From assembly GCA_911728435.2 (NCBI GenBank), contig OU452203.1, positions 12,235,651-12,299,650 on the forward strand: a stretch of 64,000 nucleotides of DNA, written 5' to 3'. Below the pieces are notes generated by a model. It had not been told where the DNA came from. It did not search any database and worked only from the letters and a program-made list of their open reading frames with translations. This document shows positions 34,527 through 45,616 of this stretch, piece after piece; the first letter of the stretch is position 1, and the number at the start of each line of letters is the position of its first letter. The translations under genes were made by a program, and so were the position numbers. This stretch comes from Apoderus coryli. Lineage: Eukaryota > Arthropoda > Insecta > Coleoptera > Attelabidae.

Positions 34527-37158
34527 TTAGAAATCCCGGAAAACCTACCTGAGGACAGTGTAACAGAGTTTTCAAGAACAAAAATAATGTAGACAAAGTT
34601 GTTATGAACTATACGAAACAAGTTTCGAAGTTTTCAGTCATGTTTACAAAAAGTTGAACAAATCGCTTGTTTGGACGCTGAGACGAATCAACTCGAAAAT
34701 AGGTTGAAATGCCACGAAAAGTGGGTCACAAAGAGTTTTCTGTTCCCTACTCCACATTAAGCCTCTACAGGAGTCGAAGATAATATTTATTCAAAGGGCT
34801 GCTCTCATTAGCTGAGTGTGGATTTTCACAACAATCACAGGATGTGCAAAATAGTATCCAGGTGTTCTTTGGAAGACAAGAAACAAGGCTTTGCCGGTCA
34901 AAATGTCGGAAATTATGCAACCTATAAGAGCAGCTATGACGCGAGAAATAGTTCAAAAATATGTTCTGAACTTAGAAGCTACCAGGCAGGATGTTTCAGC
35001 GTGTCACATTGTAACCATTTTGAATTAGCGGGTATTGTGTACATTCAGAAAGAATACTAATTTTATAGCTCAATCCAAATGAATCCCGATATGCTATTCA
35101 AATTGCTACTGGTTCGATTCAAGCTTTACAAGCGGTTTTAATTAAAGAAGAACAAACAAAGAATATGAAGTTTATTAATCTGTATTAAAATAATATAAAA
35201 TTAACTAACCTTTTATGGTTCTGGATCTCTGTTGTTCACCCCCAATTTATTTAAAAGAAAAGCATAAATTAAACGACCCTTCTGTTCAACAACATAACGA
35301 AAACTATATTTGAAATAAAACACACGATTTGGGTTTTTCAAATCAACTAAATTTAATAATTAAAATTAATAAAGAAAGTGAATAACAAACAAAGAAATGA
35401 ATATGTATAAATAGAAAGAACAAAACAATTAAACGAGAATGAAAATCAAAAGAAAATCTTAGTCATAACAACTTAAAATAGGTAAATTAATATAATTGCG
35501 AATAATTATATTAATTCCCATACGAAACTTTTAATTACAATTGAAAACTGAATATAATTCAATTACTAAAGGAAATAAACTTTAATCTTTATTAAAATTG
35601 ATTTGAAAAACAAAAAGACCTTCAATTAAAAAGAATTAACAAAAACTTACTGAAACTTTAACTTTAGAAAAATTCACTATTTCACAATGAAAATGAAATT
35701 TACTTTATCTTTATACTGATATAATTAGAACAAAAACTAGTAAATAATTCTTCAACTAAGTAAAATCTTTAAGTCCAAAAAACAAATTAAAATATTTAAT
35801 TAACTTTATACAATTGGTACCTCTAAGCCATACCAAAGCCAAAACGAATCTAACTTGGAAAGTCCGATTGCATTTCCAAATTGCTTCATAAAAATGAGAA
35901 GTTGGTACTATAGACTGAACATAGCCAATAAGAAGAGAAGGCATTTTAAAATACAGCCCTATAAAATGCAACTACAGGGTGAGTAGTTTCCACTCTCATA
36001 TAGTAAAACTACAATAAGGGTAAAACATGATCTCGCTACTCTAATTTTACTAGCAATAAAAAAGAACCGCCCAAGAATCAGCCCATTCTGATTCGAATAT
36101 TGGGAGGTAAAAAAAAAGCTTTGTAGGTAATATCTCACCTTGTTGAGTTCTTTTATCACATTGGAAAAGGCACCCGAGATAATAGGTTCATTATTTCCAG
36201 ATGTTGTATAGTATTCGTAATAGATACGCACTAAAAACTTTTTTTGGTAGCAATCCATTTAAAATAATATTTACACAAATATTATTAAGGTATCATAAAC
36301 TACCCAAATCTATATACAGGGTAAAACAAAAGTATATTCCATTGCCAGTGTGTCATTGTTTTGTTACATCATAAATTTTAATGATACGAATTTAAAGACA
36401 ATCCACGTGACTCTATGGTAAAACGCGGCGTAGAACATGCTGATAGAATCTTGGAAACTTCTAAAACCTCAGTCTCCTCAGTCAGTCAACAATAGTACCA
36501 TCACGTCAACCAGACTTTTCTCTCACTGTCATATTAAATTCGCTTGTAAACATTACAGCACAAACTCTGAATCACAAATGAATAATTTGTCATAATGAAA
36601 ATATAGCAATACTATGGCACGCTAGTTCTTGGATTATTATATTATGCGTGTTCAAGGCCATTAAAACTTATAGGGGGACGACATTTTCCTATTATCAGGA
36701 CCCTTTTTAAATAGTAGCTCTATTTTAAAATATGGGCTATTATGCGTCTGTGATAACCTGGCTTAATTAGAAATGACGTACAAATGCTAAATTGCAGGTG
36801 AAAACGCGATATATATTATAATATTAAGCTCTTGTGTACTGTTATAATGATTAAGCTGAGATTTCGTCGTCGTATAGCTACTGTGTGGGTATACATATAA
36901 TAACAGCTTGAAACTTGGGCTAATAGGGGATTCAGTTTTGTTTATACACTACTACTCACAGGTTATTATTAGCCTCTATTAAATCTAATAAGCCAGTTTG
37001 CTATTTAATCAAAGAGCGTTCTTAGAAAAGCTTAGCGTACGCTGAATCTATTTGGAAACACCGTAGCCGTATATACGAGGCAAGAGGATAGAATCCATCT
37101 GGCAACACTGCATCGTATTCTTGATCTTTTTTACTTGGAATATCTTTACTCGTTTACA
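34527..37158. other. Non-coding stretch with a doubtful transposase-like remnant
   Basis: At 34680-35000 short readable pieces (LAECGFSQQSQDVQNSIQ; MTREIVQKYVLNLEA) vaguely recall the DNA-binding region of pogo/CENP-B-type transposases, but the match is weak. From 35150 to 36300 the DNA is AT-rich with no frame. ACTACAGGGTGAG at 35970 and TATACAGGGTAAAAC at 36314 resemble mariner-type termini. Confidence 0.25.
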
Positions 37159-37620
37159 TTAGGGTTATTCTTTCGTACTGAACTAAGTGAACAATCTGAA
37201 AATTGTCAGTTCATTCACCATTGTGCGTATTCTTTCGACATCGGTCACTTCTACCAAACTGATTAAAATTCCTACCCCCCTTGCCGCTTACTGATCAACC
37301 TCTGGGTACCGGTTAGTTCGTTCAGTTAACAGTTAACCTCTAAAAGTATTGAATATTGAGAGATAATAATTGGAATATGATTTCGAATCAAACCAATAAA
37401 TTGTAAAAGTTTAAAACATGGATAATAATATTATGGAGGAAATAATTTTCCAGTTTTCAGAGCAGATTTGGTTGTTTTCACAAGTTTTCGAGGTTAAGTG
37501 AAAGACATTCACAAAAAAGATGATCTTTCGGTTTCGCCAAATATTCAGTTCAGTATAATCACATTCAGTTTAATCACATTCACTTGTTCAGATCAATCAC
37601 TACGAAAGAATAACCCTAAT
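37159..37620. mobile_element. MITE, 0.46 kb, with about 20-bp terminal inverted repeats
   Basis: The left end TTAGGGTTATTCTTTCGTA (37159) is perfectly mirrored by TACGAAAGAATAACCCTAA (to 37619). Similarity fades inward (GAACTAAGTGAACAA against TTGTTCAGATCAATC). No coding potential, size typical of a MITE. A target duplication could not be fixed; TA or TTA is possible. Confidence 0.75.
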
Positions 37621-37904
37621 ATCAACAAATTCCATAGAGTAGATTCTGTACGACAGCTTTGAAGTGAGGTACCTATAACGAACTCAGCAGATATCAAACA
37701 GTAACGAAGCAATGAAAATTATCCGGTGAAAAAGCTCTGAAGAAAGCAGATAAGATCATGGTTTGCAAAGTTTTATACACATTGAAAATTTTGCGAACAT
37801 TTTATTAATCGTATTCGACAAATTGAAGAAAAAACGGTTCTATTTAAGCTGCAAAATTGTGCTACTTTACCAAAACAAAGCTCCGACTCATTCACCAATA
37901 TCGC

Positions 37905-38040
37905 CACCGCCAAATGGTTGAATTGGGTCATACAAGATAGGCCATATTTGTGGAAGGTTACGGGTTCGAATCCTAGCTCTGGTAATACTTTTTTTTTCCT
38001 AATTTTTGAATAAAGTAGTTAGTTTGTTACGTTAGTTTTG
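37905..38040 (+). mobile_element. tRNA-derived SINE, copy 2 (internally deleted)
   Basis: A clear box B, GGTTACGGGTTCGAATCC (37956), is preceded by a box A-like AAATGGTTGAATTGG about 45 bp upstream and followed by a T8 run. The tail CTAATTTTTGAATAAAGTAG is the same as in the copy at 20405-20780, but the body between head and tail is missing here. The acceptor stem does not pair, so it is not a working tRNA gene. Confidence 0.6.
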
Positions 38041-38126
38041 TGGTGGCACAACCGATTTTTTGGTTATTACGACGACTTGACGAACCCTACTAACTGAGTT
38101 TAAATGATGTAGAATAGTTCAATGTT

Positions 38127-38480
38127 CAATTGAACGAGGAATTCCAAAATGATTTTTAATTTGAAAAATTCCGGTTGCGTACCATTTTTTTCTTTAAAAA
38201 AATTGAGATCATTACCCGTATGCGCTCCACTGATGAATATAAAATTCTTAATTGCACGCCAAAAAATGCGCAATAAGTACCTCTTAAAACCCATTAAATT
38301 TCAGTTTCATATCTCCACCGGTTTCAGAGTAATCAATAAATCTTCAGTTATTAAGAAAAACCCCATATCTCAGAAAACGAAGCATTTGCGGTCATATGTT
38401 TATATAGCAAACTGTCGTTATTTTTTCATGCAGAATTACCCCCTGGAGTTTGTCGCACTTATTTACTAACACCCTGTATA
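38127..38480 (-). mobile_element. Single arm of the TACAGGGTGTTAG foldback family
   Basis: This matches one arm of the element at 50921-51909: CAATTGAACGAGGAATTCC, ATTGAGATCATTACCCGTATG, AGTTTGTCGCACTTATTTAC and the terminus ACACCCTGTATA. Only one arm is present. Another diverged arm lies at 60755-60985. Confidence 0.75.
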
Positions 38481-38499
38481 TTTTCCAGATAATAGAACT

Positions 38500-38880
38500 A
38501 AAATTAAAGAAGAAATGGAATTTTATACGAAATATTCTGCATTAAGGCCAACAAATTTCGAAAATACTCGTTTTTTCCTTTAAGTACCAAAACGGAAAAG
38601 ACTGGAAACAGGGGGTAGGAATTCATCAGTTTGTTAAAATGCCTCAAACTCTTGCGAAATATTTAAATTTACCAAATCCTGGAGAATATACAGAACATTG
38701 TTTTCGCAGATACTCTGCGAATATTGTGGATGACTCTGGCGCAGATTTGACATGTTTAAAGCGCAGCATGGGGAATGGATTACGGCAACTGTTGGTGATG
38801 AATACATTAGTATCTCTTAATAATAAAATGCTAACATGATGATGATGAAACGAAAAGTGATAAATCTGTGATTAGTACAA
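38500..38880 (+). pseudogene. Tyrosine recombinase C-terminal relic (Crypton-like)
   Basis: One frame reads KYSALRPTNFE near 38540. Then come GIHQFVKMPQTLAKYLNL (about 38622-38675) and YTEHCFRRYSANIVDDSGAD (about 38691-38750), with the H-x-x-R-R box of tyrosine recombinases. The next segment, LTCLKR(S)MGNG, is frameshifted where LKRHGEW would be expected. The N-terminal half is missing. A hairpin follows about 120 bp after the end of the readable protein. Confidence 0.65.
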
Positions 38881-38995
38881 GTAGTAATGTTGCCCATTTC
38901 TCAGGGAAAGAAGTGTAGACGGTGAATAATAATTGTAATTAATTGCAATGTATATACATTATTTTGTCCATATTATGGCATATTATGAACCCTTG

Positions 38996-39053
38996 AAAAA
39001 CGGTACGGGAATAATTTTGCAGGCCGTGAAAGTTTTTCCCGTACTGTTATTTT
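38996..39053. repeat. Hairpin downstream of the second tyrosine recombinase relic
   Basis: AACGGTACGGGAA pairs with TTCCCGTACTGTT across a loop of about 24 bases, with flanking A/T runs extending the stem. Its position relative to the recombinase resembles the hairpin at 5351-5465. Confidence 0.5.
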
Positions 39054-39059
39054 TGTCGT

Positions 39060-41005
39060 TGTCGGCAACAACTTATAATACTGGAATAACACATTTGATG
39101 CGTCAAGACGTTTCTAGAATGTAATGATTACAGAAAAATATTATTTTCAGTATTAAGTATGAGTAAAAGAGCAACAAGATATTTGACAGTCCTGTTGAGT
39201 AGGCAATGCTAGTACGAAAGACAATTTCCCTTCAAGCTCTCTCAAACCTTTGGAATATGTATTCTCTCTGACTTACTTGTATGTCAATTAGTTTTAATTT
39301 CCAGTGTCTTTTGGATTTTGCTAGAACTTGTAATTATAAATATTAATTTAATTTCTTTAATTAATCAACTCAACTTGTTTGTTTTTAAATCCATGAAATT
39401 CATCATTTAAGGTATAATTAACCAATGTTTAGTTCAGCAACTTTTGACCCAGTCAATTAAAACTGTATACCAAAAAAAAAAACATTTTTTTTCCGTAAAT
39501 TCACAATACACCGATATTTTTTATAAAGAGCATTTCATCCATTCTCATCTTGTCGACAACGTTGTGTCGTGAAGAGCTTCCCTTAACTATACGTACTACA
39601 CCTATACAGTTGATTGTGCTTTACCCTATACTGCATTGCGCCAGCAGGAGATATGGAGAGCCTCTCCACATTAACAGAAGTGGGATACGAAAATTATAAT
39701 ACGCCAGACGGCAAACTTGGCGAGATGATATTATAGCGATGTACTCGACAAAGACGCGTGAAGCTTTGATATTTTCGGCGAGAAGTTTTAGAGTTAATTT
39801 TCTTTATTTAATATTAGAACAATAGCAGTACGAAGGAAATACAGGTTAACATATAACATATTTTGTAAAATGCCAAAAATATTTTTATAAATTGCTTGTT
39901 ACATTATTTCAAATCTTTTTTATATTGGCAATTTATTTTACACTACGACATTTTCACTAGAAAAACCATTTCGTTCAATCCTTCTTATTTCTAAAGTCTT
40001 TAGATGGTATCAAGCGCTATTTACAATAATTAGCTTAATATATATCGTCCCCTTAAAAGCAGATGGTCGCATGTGCATTTTTCATAGCTTTGTGAAAGTA
40101 AGAAAACAAGAATTATCAGCAATATTGATTGATGGAGATTAATATGATATATTAATTATAGCATTGTCATTTAAGAAAGAATCTGACTGAAAGTGATTTT
40201 TCTTGATAAATTTTAGAAAATTATTAAATTATACGATAATTTAAGCACAAAAACCAATTATTTATTATGCACATACGACATTATGTTGAAAACTTTTAAT
40301 GTTTATTGTTAATTTTTTTTACCGATATCTTCAAAAAGGCTAGAAGTAAGAAACTTCTTCTACATCTGGTTCTCGTACTTTATTAACTACATTTGAATTC
40401 ATAAAAACTATGATATCTTCTGGGAATTACTTCTTCTCTGTAAAGATTTTTTAAACTTTTTTTTTTCCTTTCAGATATAGGCAAAGGTTTATTGTATGTA
40501 TTATTTCTATTTTCTTTTGCTTCCATTTCTACATCTCGCATATATCATTATTTCGATATTCTTTAACTCCAAATTCTACATCTTGCATCCCAATTGAATT
40601 ATTCCAACTCAGACCCTAATGTTAGATTAATTTTATGTCAGGCTATCGTGGTCTGTCAATGACTATGTTGGTTCATGGGTCAAGACAGTGACAACCGTGT
40701 TCGCCATGGGTCTCTGGGTGTTTTGTATTTGTTATGGTGTTTTCTTAAAGTATAAAGGTCGATGTTGGTAAAATATTGTGTGTTTGTAATGTATTTCGTA
40801 TCTTTGTCTAAATTGTGTCATGTCGCTTGTCAGTGGAGAATTCCTATTGACGATCTTAAAGAACTTCGGTACCTGTTCTTCTATATATTCTTTGATCATC
40901 TGTGTCTCACTAATGCTATGTAAGTCAGTAATTCGAATGTATCTATTGCTGTTGGTCGCATGTCTTAGTATTTTGTTTTACAGAGACGATAGATAGGCGA
41001 ACGAT
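39060..41005. other. Non-coding AT-rich DNA, nothing identified
   Basis: No gene or repeat could be supported. A GC-richer patch near 39600-39780 has no readable protein. Confidence 0.35.
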
Positions 41006-41009
41006 AATA

Positions 41010-41157
41010 CCGACAAGAAAAGCCGTAAATTACTTAGGGGTGAAACTACTACTCGTTAATAAATCGCCACAGCATCCTATCTGTGGATAATAAATTACTG
41101 CTATTCAAAGTGGTGTTACAACCCATGTTAACATATGTATGCTCTGTCTGGAGCCTA
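41010..41157 (+). mobile_element. LINE RT C-terminal scrap
   Basis: Frames give IPTRKAVNYLGVKL near 41008-41050, and after a shift ILSVDNKLLLFKVVLQPML, TYVCSVWS to 41151. This is the post-palm region of a Jockey-like reverse transcriptase. It is cut off by the repeat starting at 41157. Confidence 0.6.
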
Positions 41158-41512
41158 AGAAAATCAATTCAATGAGGGACAAATCTCAAAAAAATTATCA
41201 CTTACAATATTTAAAATTTGTACTTACATAATCATCATCATCATCATCGACACAGCTGATATTTCTCGGTAATTTTCAGTTTCGAAAATGTTTAAAATTA
41301 TAATTATTAATACTAATACTATAAACTTGCGTTGATAAACCGTAAAGCTTAAAGACACTACTCAACGGGGAGATTAGTGCTTTTCGTTGCTTCTAAAACT
41401 CGGAGTTCACTTCGCCGAAGTTGGAGAGAAGACTTCGTTTCTCCCTGTTGCGTAAAAATTTATAACCTCTCTTTCGAATATCAACCAATGAAACTGTCTA
41501 TTCCTGGCGTCG

Positions 41513-43727
41513 CACAGTGGTACAAAAGTCTAAATAGCTGGCCAAAACCCTTAAAAAAGTTTTTCTAAAAATGCTGATTTTTCCAATTCAATAAGTTCGG
41601 CAACATAGTAGAGTATCGCGTAGCGTTAAACATACGTCTCAAGGTCAACCACCTGCCGCGATACGCAGTACGAAAGTGACTCTCGAACAAGTGATATCGT
41701 TAAACACGCACGCGCTTAAAAATAGGCTTTAGTTTGTGAGTACGTAAAAAAGTGTAGATTTAATTCATTTTTAATAAAACAAAATGGCTGAAGTAGGGAA
41801 AGGTACGTAGTATTCGAATATGCTAGTAATAATAATTAATTATTTATTACTAATTAATAATTTAAGTAGAAAATACAAGAAAAAGTTATACCTTTCAAGA
41901 ATATATTATTTATTTTGGTAGAGATACAAAAAAAATTCCACGGAATTCCGCAACAAATCTTGTTGGATATTGATTATTGTTGTCTACTTATTCCAGAAAA
42001 GTGACATTTGTCTGCCACTAGCTGCCACTCTGGCTTTGGAATTTTTTTTAAAACCTAAATGCATGAAATATCGGAGCATTTCCGCTTCATTATTTAATTT
42101 GCATTTTATTTTTTTTTCAGACTCAGATAACGTTCGTCTCTCGAGAAAAGACCTCTTCTTTTTAAAAAAGGGCCAGTTGAATCAAAATATCAAGGACATA
42201 TGTGACATTGTGCAAAACGAAATTAATAGAAAATATAAGTGCGATTTTGAATTAACTGAAAGTGATAAAACTAATGTACGTAATACCGTACAAAAAATAA
42301 AAATGAAGTGGCAGGAAGTGCACCGAACCGAGGATAAGTTTTTAGGCAAATTTCAAAACTGGCTAAACGAAATGACTATTGTGATCGATGACGACAAGCA
42401 GAAACCATTTCGAGTACTCCTAGAAGTGGTCGTCCTTCATGCTCTTTTTCCGAATCTAGCGAGAGAACAAAGAGGAGAAAAACTGAGGAAATTCGTAAAG
42501 TAGGAAGTAGCAATGAACTAGCGTATGCAACACAAATGAAGTTAAGAGCTGAAGGAAAATTGGACTCTGCATATGTTTTACATGACATTACGTTTGGTAC
42601 ACCTACTAAATCGTCCAAGTACAGAAAATCAATTAATTCGGTTCAAGAGAGAACACTTTCTGAGGACGAAGCTTTGTCATTGCTAATTGAAACAAGACTT
42701 TCCAAAAATGAATATCAATTGCTTCGACAAACCAGCCGTGGAAAGAATTGTAAACTTTTTCCTCATTATTTGAGCATCCTCAAAGCTAAAAAAAGATGTT
42801 ACCCCGAAGACTCAGTTTTAACTATAACAGAAAGTAAAGCATCTGTTCCAATACAGGCATTACTGGATCATACGGTCGATCGAATTTTATTTGTGCAAAG
42901 CGATGTTATTCAAAGCATTGCTTCAAAGAACGTTAATTTGATATTAATTTGTAAATGGCGATGTGACGGGACTTCCGGACAAAGTAATTAGAAACAAAAA
43001 TTTTCTGAAGGATATTGTACTACTGATGCAAACATATTTTTTACGTCGCTTGTTCCTTTAGAACTCTCGTCTGTAGATGACATAACGGGTGATAAAATTA
43101 TTGTTTGGAAAAATCCTCGCCCTTCATCAACACGATTTTGCCGTCCAATAAGAGTTCAATTTTTGCATGAAACTGCAGAAGTAGTTCGACAAGAAGTTGA
43201 TGAAATTTGGGAAGAAGAAAAACATCTGATTCCATTTCACTCTGTATTCGGTGGTACAGAAATAACAGTCAACTACAAGCTCCAATTTACAATGGTTGAC
43301 GGGAAAGTGTGCAATTCTGTGGCCAATACAACATCTAGTCTTCGTTGTTATCTTTGTGAAGCAACTTCAAAAAATTTTAATAATTTAGAAAATATATTGA
43401 AACTACCGATTAAGAAAGAAAATTTGCAATTCGGGAATTCATCACTTCATGCATGGATAAGATTTTTTGAGTGTTGCTTACACTTATCTTACAGACTTGA
43501 AATTAAAAGATGGCAAAGTCGTAGTGCGGAAGATAAGGAGAATATTGAAAGAAGAAAAAAACAGATACAGAAGAGTTTTCGTGAACAATTAGGGATAATT
43601 GTAGACCAACCAAAATTCACCATTTTTTTTGTAATCTGTAATAATAAAAGCCCATTATACAAAATATCGTTTAAATCAAGGTGAAATTAAGATTTTGGCC
43701 AGCTTTTCGGGATTTTGTACCACTGTG
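41513..43727 (+). mobile_element. Transib (RAG1-family) DNA transposon, non-autonomous deletion copy
   Basis: The element is 2215 bp. The left end CACAGTGGTACAAAA (41513) is mirrored by TTTTGTACCACTGTG (ending 43727). The inverted repeats continue more weakly to AGCTGGCCAAAA at about 35 bp. The flanks are CGTCG on both sides (41508-41512 and 43728-43732), a perfect 5-bp GC-rich duplication, which is the rule for Transib and RAG transposition. Transib ends usually begin with a CAC-type heptamer; here it equals the consensus V(D)J heptamer CACAGTG. An A-rich block resembling the nonamer (GCCAAAACC) starts 21 bp after the heptamer. The transposase gene inside is damaged and lacks its 3' part. 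Confidence 0.88.
41784..43684 (+). pseudogene. Transib / RAG1-like transposase, truncated
   Basis: A likely first exon at 41784-41802 (MAEVGK) ends at GGTACGTAG; an acceptor TTTTTTTTCAG lies at 42120. The second exon reads DSDNVRLSRKDLFFLKKG. After a frameshift between about 42385 and 42415 it continues as TPRSGRP and ERTKRRKTEEIRK. From 42536 to 43684 one frame runs on with a single stop (42989-42991). Key blocks are CDGTSGQS, matching the first catalytic Asp region of RAG1/Transib; WKNPRPSSTRFCRPIR; MVDGKVCN, which probably holds the second Asp; the zinc-binding RCYLCEATSK; and LHAWIRFFECCLHLSYRL. The C-terminal part with the catalytic Glu is missing. It is therefore inactive, though its core is recent-looking. 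Confidence 0.85.
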
Positions 43728-43915
43728 CGTCGTACCGCTTGTGCGAAAAAATGTGAGTCAGCTATTTTTGTCTATTCCGTCGAAACAAAACCGATGTTAG
43801 AGTAATGAACATTTATAAACTTTAATGAAATTTTATAAATTATTAATCAGTGAAAAATACTTAGTTCGACCGGGTGCAATATTTTTATTAAAATATACCA
43901 GGTGTGACACTATGG

Positions 43916-44640
43916 TTAAGTTACTATAAATAGGTAGATAATTTCAATTCCCAATTTGCATCTTTTTTGTCTAGATCACGCTTTATGGTGCCACTTAAAA
44001 GTGGCCGGCGAACGGTTTTAACCCAAAAAGCTGACACAAAAACAAGCAAATAACACGATTTTTGTATTATTTAATTTTCGATATGCACTGATGCAACTGT
44101 ATTATTTTATAACTCTATGTTGTAGATATACCATTTGTTCAAAATATTTTGTGTTATTAAATTCTAAAAATGACAATGGTACAAGTATTTTCAATTAACT
44201 GTATTTACAATTTTAGAGGCTCAAAATATAAATCTCTGGGATGGGGTTTGGGGGTTGTAATGGTAAAAACATTTATGGATCAAAATTTTATCGCAGTGGG
44301 AAACATAGAGCCCAAAATAACATTTCGTCATATAACTACGTTGCTGTTTAACACAAAAAAATTGAATGACTATAGGTGTTGTTAGTTGTACTCATAATGT
44401 TTTTGTGATATATTTTCAACGAACTGAAAATTTTTTTCCTAGTTAGTGAATGACTGTTAATTTCTTCGCTGCTTGACCGTAGCAGTAGGTTGCAGTGGCG
44501 GCTCGTGAGTTTTGAATATGGCGGGTGCAAAGTAGAGGAGAAGGGTTAACAGAAAAAAATTGAGTAACAAAAGCAACAGCATATGATTTATTGTAAAAAT
44601 CTCAAATACCCTGTAAAAGTTTTTGTCTATTGAAAGCATA
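43916..44640. other. Non-coding stretch, nothing identified
   Basis: CAGTGGCGGCTCGTGAG at 44494 looks like a hAT-type terminus, but no partner end was found. Short frames here appear random. Confidence 0.3.
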
Positions 44641-44649
44641 GAGAGGGCC

Positions 44650-45616
44650 GGAGGGAATTAAGTCAGTAACAAGCTAAGTAAGTATATCCTGGTCCATCGT
44701 ACGTATGACATTTAACTATAAATATGACATTATATGAATGACAACAACTAAATACTAATATTGAACGTATAACAATAATAAAAGAGTTAGACAGGATGAA
44801 ATGAATATTATAACATTCACCCCCCTTTTTTTAAACATAATAATTTAGATAATTGGGTGTTTTCTTCTCGCGAGTACTTCGTCTGAGTGTAGTAGCTGTT
44901 TGTTCAGAATTGTCAACTTCTATGTCTTCAACTACTTCAGGTACCCGATCAGTGATACTTTCTGAATTTGTAGGAACATCGTCTTCAGAGGAACAAATAT
45001 TGACTTCTGCAGTTGGTGCTAAGTTTCTAAGAGATACAGTTGACTCCCGGCCATTTGCGTGACGTACTAACGCGTACTCTGGATTTGCATCAATTAATTC
45101 AACTTCTTCCACAAGCGGGTCGTATTTACTTTGACGAGCATTATTCCTTAACAGCATTTTCCCTGGATTGATGAGCCATGAAGGAATTGCTGTTCCATTG
45201 GTAGATTTTCTTTGGTAAGTGAATAATAATTCATGTGGTGTTGCGTTTGTGGACGTGCACAATAAGGATCGAATAGATTGCAATGCATCTGGGAGAACTA
45301 GTTCCCAATCTGAAGGTTGAAGATTTCTAGATTTTAGAGCTAAACTAGATTAGATTTTCAAATATATTTATAGTTAAATGTCATACGTTATGCTGCATTC
45401 TAGTTAAATAAATTGTAATAAACTAAACCCTTTTAAGAAGGCTTTATTTAACTAGAATGTAGCATAACGTATGACGCTTTATTTAACTAGAATGCAGCAT
45501 AACGTATGACATTTAACTTTAAATATGACATTATATGAATGACAACAACTAAATACTAATATTGAACGTATAACAATAATAAAAGAGTTAGACAGGATGA
45601 ACTGAATATTATAACA
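44650..45616 (-). mobile_element. LTR retrotransposon (gypsy-like), large internal deletion
   Basis: Two direct copies of an LTR segment of 114 bp (44702-44815 and 45503-45616) differ at only a few sites. On the minus strand both start TGTTATAATATTCA. Immediately before the lower copy lies a polypurine tract, AAAAAAAGGGGGGTG (about 44819-44833). Between them only the end of pol remains (44831-45350). The upper LTR also contains an inverted reduplication of CATACGTTATGCTGCATTCT (45382 against 45483-45510). This is a mini-element, not autonomous. Confidence 0.7.
44831..45350 (-). pseudogene. Gypsy-type integrase C-terminal fragment
   Basis: The frame reads LQPSDWELVLPDALQSIRSL and STNATPHELLFTYQRKS, the end of the integrase core. 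Then come SKYDPLVEEVELIDANPEYA, GRESTVSLRNLAP and an acidic tail ending RRSTREKKTPNYLNYYV. These are the hallmarks of the C-terminus of many insect gypsy pol proteins. The reading frame is open from about 45350 to the stop at 44831. Everything upstream (protease, RT, RNase H, integrase catalytic triad) is deleted. Confidence 0.75.

Larger units (their letters stand above)
41157..43915. repeat. Dispersed repeat copy interrupted by a Transib element
   Basis: The left part at 41157-41512 and right part at 43728-43915 are the same repeat as 31485-31982. The Transib element lies between them at 41513-43727. Blocks on both sides (ACTTCGCCGAAGTTGG, GTACCGCTTGTGCG, ATATACCAGGTGTGACA) line up with the uninterrupted copy. 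Confidence 0.75.

Noticed and set aside
34680..35060. pogo/CENP-B-like transposase N-terminus
   Set aside because: Only scattered residues fit and no catalytic or helix-turn-helix motif can be read with confidence.
37159..37180. Telomere-like TTAGGG
   Set aside because: Only one TTAGGG unit exists and it is part of a MITE end.
37905..37995. Possible functional tRNA gene
   Set aside because: Box B is clear, but the acceptor stem does not pair and a SINE tail shared with another copy follows.
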